Numbered from the stretch's first letter, positions 49,373 to 57,147 are shown. The stretch is DNA of 64,000 nt from Serratia fonticola (GCF_001006005.1 NZ_CP011254.1:744001-808000), one strand, 5' to 3'. Notes: generated by a model from the sequence alone, not told the origin. Program-made: numbers and translations.

Positions 49373-49831
49373 TTAAGTTGGGATGCCTTCCCTTACTATT
49401 TTTGGAACATCAATTCCAAGAGCACGGAATTGCTGACAAGGATTCATAAACTCACGTTGAAGAATTATTTTACCATTTTTAAATTGGAAGTAATGAATAA
49501 AATGATTTTGATAAAAACCTTTCTGATAACCTTTGAAATTAATCTCACCTTTCCCGTCACATTCAACCCAAAAAATATCCGGATCCTGCGTATCAAATAT
49601 CTGTACATTGTACCATCGCCAGTCTGGAAAACAGTCCAGCGACCAGAGTGCATGTTTAGCCAGTTGCTTTTTACTCTTGATAACAACTGGCTCTCCTGTA
49701 TCCGTAGTCCAAAGTCCTCCGCATCCCTCCTCATCAAATAGCTCATGTCTGGATAAACGCGCCTGACCATAAGTATTCATATATTGCTCAACAATGTTAC
49801 GATTGTTCTTACGCATATTATTTTCCATCAT
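49373..49831 (-). CDS. phzB: PhzA/PhzB-like phenazine condensation protein
   Basis: 152 residues behind AGGAG. The SnoaL-like fold of PhzA/B is clear: RNIVEQYMNTYGQARLSRHE, LFDEEGCGGLWTTDTG and HYFQFKNGKIILQREFMNPC. PhzB accelerates condensation of two PhzF products to the tricyclic core. Only one copy is present, as in the Pantoea ehp cluster and unlike Pseudomonas with phzA and phzB. Confidence 0.93.
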   Translation of the reverse strand: MMENNMRKNNRNIVEQYMNTYGQARLSRHELFDEEGCGGLWTTDTGEPVVIKSKKQLAKHALWSLDCFPDWRWYNVQIFDTQDPDIFWVECDGKGEINFKGYQKGFYQNHFIHYFQFKNGKIILQREFMNPCQQFRALGIDVPKIVREGIPT

Positions 49832-49872
49832 TACAGCTCCTGTAAGACAGTATGAGATATACCGGTATTCTT

Positions 49873-50661
49873 TTATGAATATTCGATTTCAGCTAGGCGT
49901 CGTTGTCCCTCTTGGATAATCATGTCATTCAATGACTCACCTAATAACATCCGTAACGGCGGTGTATTCGTATCCACCAAATTAAGCATTGGCTCTACTG
50001 CATGGCTAGGATCAGCCGGTACCATGTGTGGCCAACTCTGTTGCATCATCTGCTCATGTGTAGGGTAAGCTTCTCCACGTTCCGGACGTACAGCCGAGCT
50101 GCCGATCCAATCGGTAAGGTGGGGACCAGGTTCAACCAATGTGACATTGATACCAAATTCTTTCACCTCGTTCGCAAGCGTTTCAACCATTCCTTCTAGC
50201 GCCCACTTAGTTGCGTTGTACATGGCCATACCAGGTAGTGCCATTAAACCGGCTATACTCGAAATCTGAATAACATGCCCATGCCTCTGTTGCCTCATAT
50301 ACGGTAGTATCGACTGAATAACCCAGAGCGAACCCAGTATATTAGTTTCAGTAATCTGCCTTGCATCATTTTCTGGCACGTTTTCCAGAGGGCAAAACAG
50401 GCCGTACCCAGCATTATTTACCACTACGTCAATGCGTCCGAAGGTGCGAAAGCCAGTATCTACCGCTGCAGAAACGGCGGCACGATCGCGCACATCCAAC
50501 ATCACCGGCAAGAGATTATCGCCAAACTGAGTAACAAGATCGGTTAATTTTTCCGGCTCACGCGCCGTTGCGATTACACTATCCCCACGCTTTAGGGCGG
50601 CCTCAGTCCAGACGCGGCCAAAGCCACGACCCGCACCAGTGATAAACCATACTTTATTCAC
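49873..50661 (-). CDS. Short-chain dehydrogenase/reductase
   Basis: 262 residues from GTG at 50661, behind AAGGAAACATAT; an ATG 24 bp upstream is less well placed. Classical SDR: cofactor motif KVWFITGAGRGFGRVW, NNAGYG, and the catalytic ISSIAG...YNATK (Ser, Tyr, Lys). TAREPEKL after the second strand suggests NADP. Being second in the operon, it may reduce or oxidise a side chain, for example hydroxymethyl/formyl interconversion (inference). Confidence 0.88.
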   Translation of the reverse strand: MNKVWFITGAGRGFGRVWTEAALKRGDSVIATAREPEKLTDLVTQFGDNLLPVMLDVRDRAAVSAAVDTGFRTFGRIDVVVNNAGYGLFCPLENVPENDARQITETNILGSLWVIQSILPYMRQQRHGHVIQISSIAGLMALPGMAMYNATKWALEGMVETLANEVKEFGINVTLVEPGPHLTDWIGSSAVRPERGEAYPTHEQMMQQSWPHMVPADPSHAVEPMLNLVDTNTPPLRMLLGESLNDMIIQEGQRRLAEIEYS

Positions 50662-50783
50662 ATATGTTTCCTTGATTATAATCATGATGTTATGGACCGA
50701 TATTCATCCCAATTCAGGAATAATAATCATTATAAAAACAGATACTATTCACAACACTTGTATATGAAAATCGGTCCTGCTAC

Positions 50784-51170
50784 TTACAATTTCTCAATCC
50801 CACTAGTATCTGTCGCACACAGACGGATTCGATGTCCGTCAGGATCTAACGCAACAAAAGTATATCCAAACTCAAGTCTTGTTGGCGGTAGCGCCATCGG
50901 AACATTACGTGCTTTAAAGTCATTGAAAATGGCATCGACCTCTTCGATCGAAATGTCGCTCAAACACAACTCAAACCCGCCGAATGCTGGCTGGGGTTTT
51001 GGTTCAATATCGTGCTTGGTTTGCAACCCCAAAATAAAGCCATCTTTTAGCGAAAACACTGAAAACCCAGGAAAAGCTTCGATTGGATCTTCGCCAAAGA
51101 TAGCTTTATAAAATGCAGTACTGGCATCTACGTCGTCAACATATAAAATAACACTGTTAGGTTTGAACAT
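50784..51170 (-). CDS. VOC-family protein, possible phenazine resistance (EhpR-like)
   Basis: 128 residues from the ATG at 51170 (AGGAG upstream). Glyoxalase/bleomycin-resistance fold: SVILYVDDVDASTAFYKAIF, then EFGYTFVALDPDGHRIRLC. EhpR of the Pantoea cluster is a VOC protein that binds the phenazine and gives self-resistance; this gene has the same place and length, but the sequence resemblance beyond the fold is modest. It is the first gene of the operon. No exporter gene is present, which makes a binding protein more important. Confidence 0.7.
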   Translation of the reverse strand: MFKPNSVILYVDDVDASTAFYKAIFGEDPIEAFPGFSVFSLKDGFILGLQTKHDIEPKPQPAFGGFELCLSDISIEEVDAIFNDFKARNVPMALPPTRLEFGYTFVALDPDGHRIRLCATDTSGIEKL

Positions 51171-51575
51171 ACTATTTCTCCTATGAAACCTTGTCCTAAG
51201 TAAGTAAATCACCATTATATTATGAAAGAATATGCTTTGTTTTTTACAATAAGCATAGTCACAAATGCTGCGCTTACCTCATACAGGTAACCAATTCTCC
51301 ACCCTCAAAACCATTCACAATACTTATGCATTAGAAAGAAATCATTAGTAATTAATGCCAATCACACTAATGCCAGATAGTGAAACCAATTATTTATTAC
51401 AAAATAAAATTGCCTCAAAAACCTTATAGTGTCTATAAAACATGCGCATATATCACAATTTATTGATCCAGGTCAAAAAAACAGATTCATAGCATATTTT
51501 TTGATTGAAATACTTTGCTTAAGTTATTACATGAGATATGTTTAACATGAAAAATGATGAATGGAGTGCTACGCC
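51171..51575. promoter_or_regulatory. Divergent promoter region of the phenazine operon
   Basis: About 400 bp of AT-rich DNA between the VOC gene and the DUF2461 gene. It must hold the promoter of the long phenazine operon. TTGATCCAGGTCAA at 51,463-51,476 differs from the FNR consensus TTGATnnnnATCAA at one base. No LuxR-type 20-bp box is evident. Confidence 0.4.
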
Positions 51576-52304
51576 ATGAATGATGCTAATTCCCCATGCA
51601 ACATGTTCAGCAGTCAAAGCATAGCTTTCTTAACCGAGGTCAAATCTCAGAATAACAAGGAATGGTATGAAAATAACAAAACGGCATATGAAAAATATTT
51701 ACTAGAACCTTTCCAACATCTTGTTAAGTCACTAACACCCATTGTACAAGAAATAGACAAAAATATTGAGGTGAGTCCAAAAATAGGAAAGACCATTTCT
51801 CGTATTTATCGTGACACTCGATTTTCAAAAGACAAATCGCGTTTCCGGGATAGAATGTGGTTAACATTTAAGCGTGATAAAAAAAATTGGATTGATTCAC
51901 CGGTTTTTTTCTTCGAAATTAGACCCCATGCTTTTTATTATGGATTAGGCTATTATGCTGCAACACGTGAAACTATGGATCGCGTAAGGGAAAGCATTTC
52001 CTGTCGAGAAAAAGACTTTTTGAATGCCACTTCACATCTTTTACAAAACTTTACGCTAACTGGTGACTCTTACAAACGTCCACTAAAACCAAACCAGCCC
52101 GAAAGAATTGCCATTTGGTATAACAAAAAATCCTTTTCTGTAATGAAAGAAAATAATGACATCGCTGAAATATTTGATCATACCTTGGTCAACACACTAG
52201 CTGAGGCCTTCACTCAGTTGGCACCTCTTTATAATTTCCTTATTCGTATTGAAGAAGAAAAGAATCGCGACTTAGAAATAAGACGTTCAATAACGAACAC
52301 CTGA
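51576..52304 (+). CDS. DUF2461-family protein
   Basis: 242 residues from the ATG at 51576 (GGAGTGCTACGCC upstream). Family patterns FLTEVKSQNNKEWYENNK near the start and ISRIYRDTRFSKDKSRFRDR in the middle identify DUF2461. Function is unknown. It is divergent from the phenazine operon and inside the repeat-flanked cargo, so it probably came with it. Its codon use is more AT-rich than the phz genes. Confidence 0.8.
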   Translation: MNDANSPCNMFSSQSIAFLTEVKSQNNKEWYENNKTAYEKYLLEPFQHLVKSLTPIVQEIDKNIEVSPKIGKTISRIYRDTRFSKDKSRFRDRMWLTFKRDKKNWIDSPVFFFEIRPHAFYYGLGYYAATRETMDRVRESISCREKDFLNATSHLLQNFTLTGDSYKRPLKPNQPERIAIWYNKKSFSVMKENNDIAEIFDHTLVNTLAEAFTQLAPLYNFLIRIEEEKNRDLEIRRSITNT

Positions 52305-52396
52305 ATTATATCCAGAATAGCATTTCAAAAAAAATGCCTACTATCTTTCTAAACAAGTGAGATAGTTAAGGAAAGCTCTAATTAGCAATTTCTAAT

Positions 52397-52563
52397 AAAA
52401 ACGCCCCTATGTTGCTGGGGCGCCGAACCAAGTATTATCCCACTGATTTTTCTTTACTTTCTAAACGTACTGACCAACCATTCAGATAGTAAGTTGGCGT
52501 TCGTAGAACCCGATTATATTGCATCGTCAACGAGTTGCCGGTGATGATTTCTGCCGGTACCCG
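52397..52563. repeat. Direct repeat, right copy, flanking the phenazine cargo
   Basis: Intact partner of 36,362-36,524. It covers the minus-strand terminator CGCCCC/GGGGCG with TTTTT (52,399-52,423) and the last 43 codons of the methyltransferase-like gene. Confidence 0.85.
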
Positions 52564-53127
52564 CAACAACGCCAACTGCAAAAAACACATGGCTGCAGCT
52601 ACAGGGTCAATATCAACGCAGGAAGCAAACATATGCTGGCAAGGGGGGTATCCCGCTAGGCTAAACTGTTCGGCCACTGCGATTACCATACCTCCGGCAC
52701 CGCAAGCTGGTTCCCCCACGGTCAGGAACGTCGCTTGTTTCAGTTTGCTCTCCAGATCTTGAACTGACAGCGTTGCCATCATCCGCGAAATGTCAAACGG
52801 CGTGAAAAACTGCCCACGTCGTGCGTCACTCAGTTCGAGGTTCATGAATATCCTGCCAAGCATATCATCGTAAATCGGCTGCTGCTGGCCAAGGCCGTTG
52901 CAGAGAATGCCCAACAGTTTCCCCATACGATTGACGTCATCACGCTCATACCGTTTCACCAAGGTAAGGTACTCATCCTCAAGCAACTGCGAAAAAGCCA
53001 CCTGATTATGGACTGCACACGCGGCCATCTGTACGAAATCCCGAAAGACCTCGTAACGATGATGATAGCGAGCAGTTTGGTTAAATAATGCAATAAACTC
53101 CGCAACATGCGGATTGTGGTTTGTCAT
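52435..53127 (-). CDS. Methyltransferase-like ICE backbone protein
   Basis: 230 residues resembling the N-terminal and SAM-binding parts of N6 DNA methylases: RRGQFFTPFDISRMMATLS and the SAM motif FLTVGEPACGAGGMVIAV. The catalytic NPPY/DPPY motif expected after GNSLTMQYN is missing, so it may bind SAM without methylating, or the gene is shortened. Such proteins are common in this ICE class. A structured leader stands directly before its ATG. A diverged second copy of its tail lies at 36,400. Confidence 0.8.
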   Translation of the reverse strand: MTNHNPHVAEFIALFNQTARYHHRYEVFRDFVQMAACAVHNQVAFSQLLEDEYLTLVKRYERDDVNRMGKLLGILCNGLGQQQPIYDDMLGRIFMNLELSDARRGQFFTPFDISRMMATLSVQDLESKLKQATFLTVGEPACGAGGMVIAVAEQFSLAGYPPCQHMFASCVDIDPVAAAMCFLQLALLRVPAEIITGNSLTMQYNRVLRTPTYYLNGWSVRLESKEKSVG

Positions 53128-53203
53128 AGAGATGTTTCCTGAAGAGAGGGAAACATCCCCCCAGGGAGATGTTTCCCCTGGGGAGTGGCAGGTTAACTTA
53201 GTA
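53128..53203 (-). promoter_or_regulatory. Leader L1: exclusive hairpins before the methyltransferase-like gene
   Basis: Minus strand, 5' to 3': CCCCAGGG...CCCTGGGG (hairpin 1); its loop holds GGGAAACATC, which pairs perfectly with GATGTTTCCC downstream (hairpin 2, followed by TCTCTTC); GATGTTTCC can instead pair with GGAAACATC that overlaps the ribosome site (hairpin 3), 3 bases before ATG. The three pairings exclude each other. Confidence 0.75.
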
Positions 53204-53216
53204 ACCCTGTGTAAAA

Positions 53217-53534
53217 TCAGTGCCGCGTAAGTTTGTCGCCTCTCTCATCGATACAGACGAGTTGGACTTTTTCTGGCACAATTTCCAATACGGCACCCAA
53301 GAAGTTGCTCGGGGTCAACAAGGGACTCCGGGGAGACCAGGTATTCAGGTCTATCCGATCCAGGTGATATTTATCCACCAGTTGGTTAATCGCTTCAAAC
53401 ACCGGTACGTTAAGCTCGACCAGCTCCTGCACAACGGCATCGTCATGCAGGTTGGTATCGTTCAGCGTCAGCCCGAAATGTTTTTCCAGCAAATAGGCCG
53501 CTATCGTCTGGTATTCACGAATTGCAGTGTCCAT
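53217..53534 (-). CDS. CbtA/YeeV-family toxin-like protein
   Basis: 105 residues from the ATG at 53534 (GAGGAGGAC upstream). The stretch LLEKHFGLTLNDTNLHDDAV and AINQLVDKYHLDRIDLNTW aligns with E. coli CbtA (DQHYGLTLNDTPFADERV, AVNFLVEKYALVRTDQ), whose toxin blocks MreB and FtsZ assembly. The usual antitoxin gene cbeA/yeeU is absent on both sides. It follows ArdC by 22 bp. It may be a true toxin, a domesticated relative or a phage-response factor. Confidence 0.75.
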   Translation of the reverse strand: MDTAIREYQTIAAYLLEKHFGLTLNDTNLHDDAVVQELVELNVPVFEAINQLVDKYHLDRIDLNTWSPRSPLLTPSNFLGAVLEIVPEKVQLVCIDERGDKLTRH

Positions 53535-53556
53535 CGAGTCCTCCTCCAATAGCCGC

Positions 53557-54549
53557 TCAAGCGGCAGCCAGGGCCTGTTCACGTAAAATAAGGTACTCAA
53601 AGGCTTCACGGGCAAAACGGCTTGCCTGGAAGATAACCTTCTTGTCTTCCTTCAGTGCCTTCAGCCATGATGCGATATAACTCTCATGCTGAACGTCCCC
53701 CTGGATACCCACTTCAGCGCACAAAAATGCCGAACCGATTTCCGCCACAAGCTCTTCGAACGCATAAACCGGTTCCCCGAACCGGCGTGAAGAAGACGTG
53801 ATACCTTCTCGCGCCAGTCGGGAAATATGTCCGGTGGAATGCACCAATTCATGCAGCAGCGTACTGTAGTAATCAGCAGGGGAGTTGAACTGCACCGCTT
53901 CTGGCACCGTGATACGGTCGGCTCTAGGGCTGTAGAACGCCTGATCCTGATGCCGGTGTACCACCGGTACGCCACTGCAGGCAACCACCTGTTCTGCCCG
54001 CTGGATACGCTCAATATCGTGTTGCTCGGGTGTTTCCTCAGTATCACCGGCCACACTCACCGGCGTCAGCAATTTCTCGGGTAAATTCTCACACTGCTCA
54101 ACGTTGAACAGATGAAAACTGGTCATGAAATTCCGCTGGGAAACAACAGCGTTCCCCTGTTCATCAAACATCGGCCTGCCCTGCTCATCCGTCTCTTTCT
54201 TCTCAAACGGCTTGAACAAGGTTACCAGCGTCGATTTCTCGCCCTTGCGAACGTTACCACCAGCGTCCTGTGCCTGTTTGAACGTCAACCAACGGTGAGA
54301 GGTAAACCCCTTGTCCGCCGCATCGATCCACAGTAACAACACATTGATACCGCTGTAAGCCCGTCCAGTAATAGCGTTGGCCGGTAACCCGCTCATGCCA
54401 CCGGCAACGGTTCGCCACGGTTTGCGCCAGGGAGATGTCCCCTTTTCCAGCACCGCGATGATTTTATCCGTCACCACCTGGAACAGATCCACCTTATCCT
54501 GGTGACGTGAACGTGAAGTTGCCTTTTGCCGGGGTTGTTTCGTTGTCAT
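53557..54549 (-). CDS. ardC: ArdC-family antirestriction protein
   Basis: 330 residues. The N-terminal ssDNA-binding part (WRKPWRTVAGGMSGLPANAI, AYSGINVLLLW) and the C-terminal zincin-like domain with HExxH in YYSTLLHELVHSTGHISRL match ArdC/DUF1738. ArdC proteins bind single-stranded DNA and protect incoming DNA from restriction in the recipient. It stands in the putative leading region with an ArdB-like gene. Leader L2 precedes its ATG. Confidence 0.9.
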   Translation of the reverse strand: MTTKQPRQKATSRSRHQDKVDLFQVVTDKIIAVLEKGTSPWRKPWRTVAGGMSGLPANAITGRAYSGINVLLLWIDAADKGFTSHRWLTFKQAQDAGGNVRKGEKSTLVTLFKPFEKKETDEQGRPMFDEQGNAVVSQRNFMTSFHLFNVEQCENLPEKLLTPVSVAGDTEETPEQHDIERIQRAEQVVACSGVPVVHRHQDQAFYSPRADRITVPEAVQFNSPADYYSTLLHELVHSTGHISRLAREGITSSSRRFGEPVYAFEELVAEIGSAFLCAEVGIQGDVQHESYIASWLKALKEDKKVIFQASRFAREAFEYLILREQALAAA

Positions 54550-54627
54550 GGTCAGTCCTCGCCATAAAAAACGGGGACTTCCCCCTTTACGGGAGTAAAT
54601 CCCCGTAAGGGTTGTTAGTGCTAAAGT
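54550..54627 (-). promoter_or_regulatory. Leader L2: exclusive hairpins before ardC
   Basis: Minus strand: CCCTTACGGG...CCCGTAAAGGG (hairpin 1). GGGGATTT pairs with AAGTCCCC (one G-U) and is followed by GTTTTTT, an intrinsic-terminator shape. GGAAGTCC can pair with GAGGACTGACC, which carries the ribosome site and touches the ATG. Confidence 0.8.
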
Positions 54628-54655
54628 CGCGTTAATCGATAACAGCGTCAGTGTG

Positions 54656-55126
54656 TTAAAGTCCTGGTGGTAACGTCACCGCCAAGTGAAGGTGGGTATC
54701 TAACCAATCAGAAACCTGTTGCCACTCGGCACGTCCGACCGTCGAATGAATGACGTAACATGTAGGGCAATAGTGATTAACCAGCAGCAACACCGCTATC
54801 ACCAAAAAATCGTAAGGGTGATGACCGGTATCACACTGACTTTGCCGTCGTTCGGAGGATAACGACCGAAGCAGGCAAAAGGGGTCGCCTGACAGGCCTG
54901 CGGCATCATCACCATTAAAGGAGATAATGCCGACACCAATCAGACTGTCGTCATACCTCAGCGGTTTTGTGCCACTAAGGTCAAAGACAGTCAAAGGTTT
55001 ACCCAGCCAGCGAAAACCCGCCTCGTTGCGTACCCCATGATGCACTCGAGTTACGGCACGGCACAGCTCGCGCCAAGCCTCATGGGGGATCGTTTTGATA
55101 TGGGTGAAAAAGTAACACCGGCGCAT
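54656..55126 (-). CDS. Conserved-looking ICE protein, unknown
   Basis: 156 residues. The ATG at 55126 overlaps the upstream stop (TAATG) and has GAGGGATG before it, so it is coupled to the 113-residue gene. N-terminal RRCYFFTHIKTIPHEAWREL; the middle has a cysteine-containing hydrophobic segment (YDFLVIAVLLLVNHYCPTC) that is probably buried, not membrane. I do not recognise the family. It has no leader of its own, in line with coupling. Confidence 0.65.
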   Translation of the reverse strand: MRRCYFFTHIKTIPHEAWRELCRAVTRVHHGVRNEAGFRWLGKPLTVFDLSGTKPLRYDDSLIGVGIISFNGDDAAGLSGDPFCLLRSLSSERRQSQCDTGHHPYDFLVIAVLLLVNHYCPTCYVIHSTVGRAEWQQVSDWLDTHLHLAVTLPPGL

Positions 55127-55467
55127 TACCATCCCTCTAAAATCGCCCTTGCTTCCTCCTGACCCACATTAAAGAAGTGGTCCCAGGCTCCAGGGCAAAC
55201 CGCTCTGCCTAAGGCAACAATGTCGTCGAACAAAACCTTGCATGAATTATGGGTATAGCGGTATGGCTCCAACCCACATTTTTTAGCAAGTTCTTGTGCT
55301 AGCCAGGCGACCGTCCAGATATTATCGGTAAAACCGTCTTCATCCGGCTGTTTGCCAATGCCTAATTTCTCGTATGCGGCAATCGCCCGTAATTCACCTT
55401 CAAGGTTTGCCAGTTCACATAGATCATCGAGAGAAAAAGTGCTGTTGGTCTGGTTTATCGTCATCAT
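55126..55467 (-). CDS. Small ICE protein, unknown
   Basis: 113 residues, mostly helical: FSLDDLCELANLEGELRAIA, then DNIWTVAWLAQELAKKCGLE. No membrane segment or signal. Leader L3 ends exactly at its ATG, with the ribosome site inside an inverted repeat. It is the first of a coupled pair with the 54,656 gene. Function is not recognised. Confidence 0.65.
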   Translation of the reverse strand: MMTINQTNSTFSLDDLCELANLEGELRAIAAYEKLGIGKQPDEDGFTDNIWTVAWLAQELAKKCGLEPYRYTHNSCKVLFDDIVALGRAVCPGAWDHFFNVGQEEARAILEGW

Positions 55468-55545
55468 GGTAAGTCCTCTAGAATTAAAAAAGGGACTTAC
55501 CCCCCGATAGGGAAGTCAGTCCCTATGGGGTGAGTAAAAGGCTTA
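55468..55545 (-). promoter_or_regulatory. Leader L3: exclusive hairpins, clearest member
   Basis: Minus strand: CCCCATAGGGA...TTCCCTATCGGGG (hairpin 1); GGGACTGAC pairs with GTAAGTCCC (8 of 9) followed by TTTTTT (terminator shape); GGTAAGTCC pairs perfectly with GGACTTACC that ends at the ATG and contains the ribosome site. Confidence 0.85.
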
Positions 55546-55558
55546 GTAACCGTGGGGA

Positions 55559-56008
55559 TCAGTCAATCGCGCCACCAATAGCGGCCCATTCAGGGTGTCG
55601 AACCGCAAAGCCACGCAGTCGATGGTAGCTCTCGATAAAAAATTCATGGCCCGACTCTGCCATAATGCACAGTACATACAGTGATACCGTTATTCCTAGT
55701 GCCTGGGTACTCATCTCACCACGGTAGTAGTCCGAATGAACCTCAATCCGGTAGATTTTCTCAGTCTGCGGACAGATGAAAAAACCCTCATCAGACTGCG
55801 TATACCAGCACCAAAAGTCACCCTGATAATCCTGGCTGAATTTCCGAGCATAGCCATAGCACAATCGAGTAAACGCGGCTGCTGCAATAAATGATTTATC
55901 TGGAGAAAAACCCTGTTGCATCATGAGTGAGACAAACCCGTTGTAGCCGTTGTCCCAATCAATGTTTTCCAAGGTAACGACAGGTGTTGCCGATCTTGTC
56001 TGTGTCAT
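55559..56008 (-). CDS. ArdB/KlcA-like antirestriction protein
   Basis: 149 residues. The C-terminal half follows ArdB/KlcA: FSQDYQGDFWCWYTQSDEGF (KlcA: DYSGGYWDFYT), GEMSTQALGITVSLYVLC and ESYHRLRGFAVRHPEWAAIG. KlcA/ArdB proteins inhibit type I restriction without direct DNA mimicry. In E. coli cryptic prophages klcA-like genes also sit near cbtA toxins, as here. Leader L4 precedes it. Confidence 0.8.
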   Translation of the reverse strand: MTQTRSATPVVTLENIDWDNGYNGFVSLMMQQGFSPDKSFIAAAAFTRLCYGYARKFSQDYQGDFWCWYTQSDEGFFICPQTEKIYRIEVHSDYYRGEMSTQALGITVSLYVLCIMAESGHEFFIESYHRLRGFAVRHPEWAAIGGAID

Positions 56009-56080
56009 TCCAAGTCCTTGTTAAAAACGCAGGACCCGCCCTTTGAGGGGACACGCCCTGTAAAGATACAAATACTAGCC
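56009..56080 (-). promoter_or_regulatory. Leader L4: exclusive hairpins before ardB-like gene
   Basis: Minus strand: CAGGGCGTG pairs with CGGGTCCTG (8 of 9 with G-U pairs), followed by CGTTTTT. GGGTCCT can pair with AAGGACTTG, which is the ribosome site before ATG. Hairpin 1 is weaker than in L3. Confidence 0.6.
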
Positions 56081-56121
56081 ACCAGGGCAGTGCTGTCTTG
56101 TTATCGCAATGGTGGCCACAG

Positions 56122-56406
56122 CTAGGCCTGGCCCACCACACCTTTCGATGACAATATTTCACCTTGCTCACTGACCATCGGTATACGCTCCCGCAATAAA
56201 CGGCTGGCATGGCTAAAACAACGCCGATCCCGTTCACTCGCTCGCTTACAACTTAGATTTTCCAGTTCAGCAAGATGACGTTGCGCACAACCACGCCATG
56301 ACCGTCGTTCATCATTCCCGACACATGCGCAAAAGTGAGCATTAGCCAAGGTAAACATACGGTCCGTCGCATTCCGGTATTCCGCAACAAGAACAAAGGT
56401 TGTCAT
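56122..56406 (-). CDS. Small cysteine- and arginine-rich ICE protein
   Basis: 94 residues with four cysteines (HFCACVGND, RGCAQRH, LSCKRAS, RCFSHASR), possibly a metal-binding fold. The C-terminus is helical and charged. I do not recognise a family. It has leader L5 in front and is cotranscribed with the other leading-region genes. Confidence 0.55.
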   Translation of the reverse strand: MTTFVLVAEYRNATDRMFTLANAHFCACVGNDERRSWRGCAQRHLAELENLSCKRASERDRRCFSHASRLLRERIPMVSEQGEILSSKGVVGQA

Positions 56407-56512
56407 AAGTCACTCCGTATCAAACATGACAGGGAGTAGTCCCTTTGTGGGAGAGCTACCCCCCAATAGGTTAAAGGATATCTACCAGGGAAAAATTCTC
56501 CCTGGCAGATAT
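56407..56512 (-). promoter_or_regulatory. Leader L5 with an extra long hairpin
   Basis: First comes a 13-bp near-perfect stem (56,478-56,490 with 56,500-56,512) that may end the upstream gene. Then GGGGTAG pairs with CTACTCCC, and TACTCC can pair with GGAGTGA at the ribosome site before ATG. There is no U-run, so it is the most diverged member. Confidence 0.5.
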
Positions 56513-56520
56513 AAGAGCCA

Positions 56521-56802
56521 TTAGCTCGCTGAAGTAATTATCAGTTTGTAATCGTCATACTTCACAGTGAAATATTCTGTAAGTTCGGTTGTTTCCTCGC
56601 CCAGACGAACAAATAGGGTTAGCGAAAATGTCACGGTTGTATCGGAAGAAACCGACCGCTTGTTCCAGGCGTCCTGCGCTGCTTTTATCAACGCAAGTTG
56701 CCGACGTTCCCACTCAGCAATGCTGAAGCGGTCTACGGCGCGATCCCATGCAGATAACGTGATAGATACCGGTAAGAATGCCAGTTCTTTTTGTGAATCC
56801 AT
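56521..56802 (-). CDS. Small ICE protein, unknown
   Basis: 93 residues from the ATG at 56802, chosen because leader L6 and the GGAG site end there; an upstream in-frame ATG lies inside the leader. It has helical FSIAEWERRQLALIKAAQDA and a strand-rich C-terminus (TVTFSLTLFVRLGE, YDDYKLIITS). No family is recognised. It is the first gene of the leader-controlled run downstream of repeat R1. Confidence 0.6.
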   Translation of the reverse strand: MDSQKELAFLPVSITLSAWDRAVDRFSIAEWERRQLALIKAAQDAWNKRSVSSDTTVTFSLTLFVRLGEETTELTEYFTVKYDDYKLIITSAS

Positions 56803-56875
56803 AGATGTCTCCTTACGCAAAAAATAAGGGAACATCTATCCCCTGGAGGGAAGCATGTTCCCTTGGGGATGAGTC
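56803..56875 (-). promoter_or_regulatory. Leader L6: exclusive hairpins
   Basis: Minus strand: CCCC..GGGA and TTCCC..GGGG (hairpin 1); GGGAACAT pairs perfectly with ATGTTCCC, followed by TTATTTTTT (terminator shape); AGATGT plus CC can pair with GG plus ACATCT, which holds the ribosome site directly before ATG. Confidence 0.8.
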
Positions 56876-56913
56876 AATCAGATAGGATGCCAATCAAGGC
56901 ATGTTGGACAAGT

Positions 56914-57070
56914 CACCTTCATCGCAGTGAAGTGCGATCCCCGCTCTCAAAGGTTCAGGGGGGTTACCGCTCTAAAGCGCGTCCTCTCAGGTTAGGGTCG
57001 CTTTGGCTTGTGATTGCCCGAAGGCGTCCTTCTCAAATCACCAGGACATTGGCTGTTGTCAGAGACAACG
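56914..57070 (-). repeat. Structured repeat R1
   Basis: Non-coding element also present as R2 at 58,839-59,068. Parts in plus-strand order: ATCGCA/TGCGAT hairpin; a near-identical 50-bp core with CGCTCTAAAGCG; a unit GTGATT (57,010) ... AATCAC (57,041) enclosing GCC-CGAA-GGC; and GTTGTC-AGA-GACAAC. On the minus strand, the direction of the genes, the inner loop is UUCG closed by C-G. It lies just upstream of leader L6. Confidence 0.8.
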
Positions 57071-57147
57071 GTTTAACGGTTAAAATCGTACATAAATAAA
57101 ACATACTCGACAAGCCCCTTTCTGCATGTATTTTGCCGTTCTCACTA

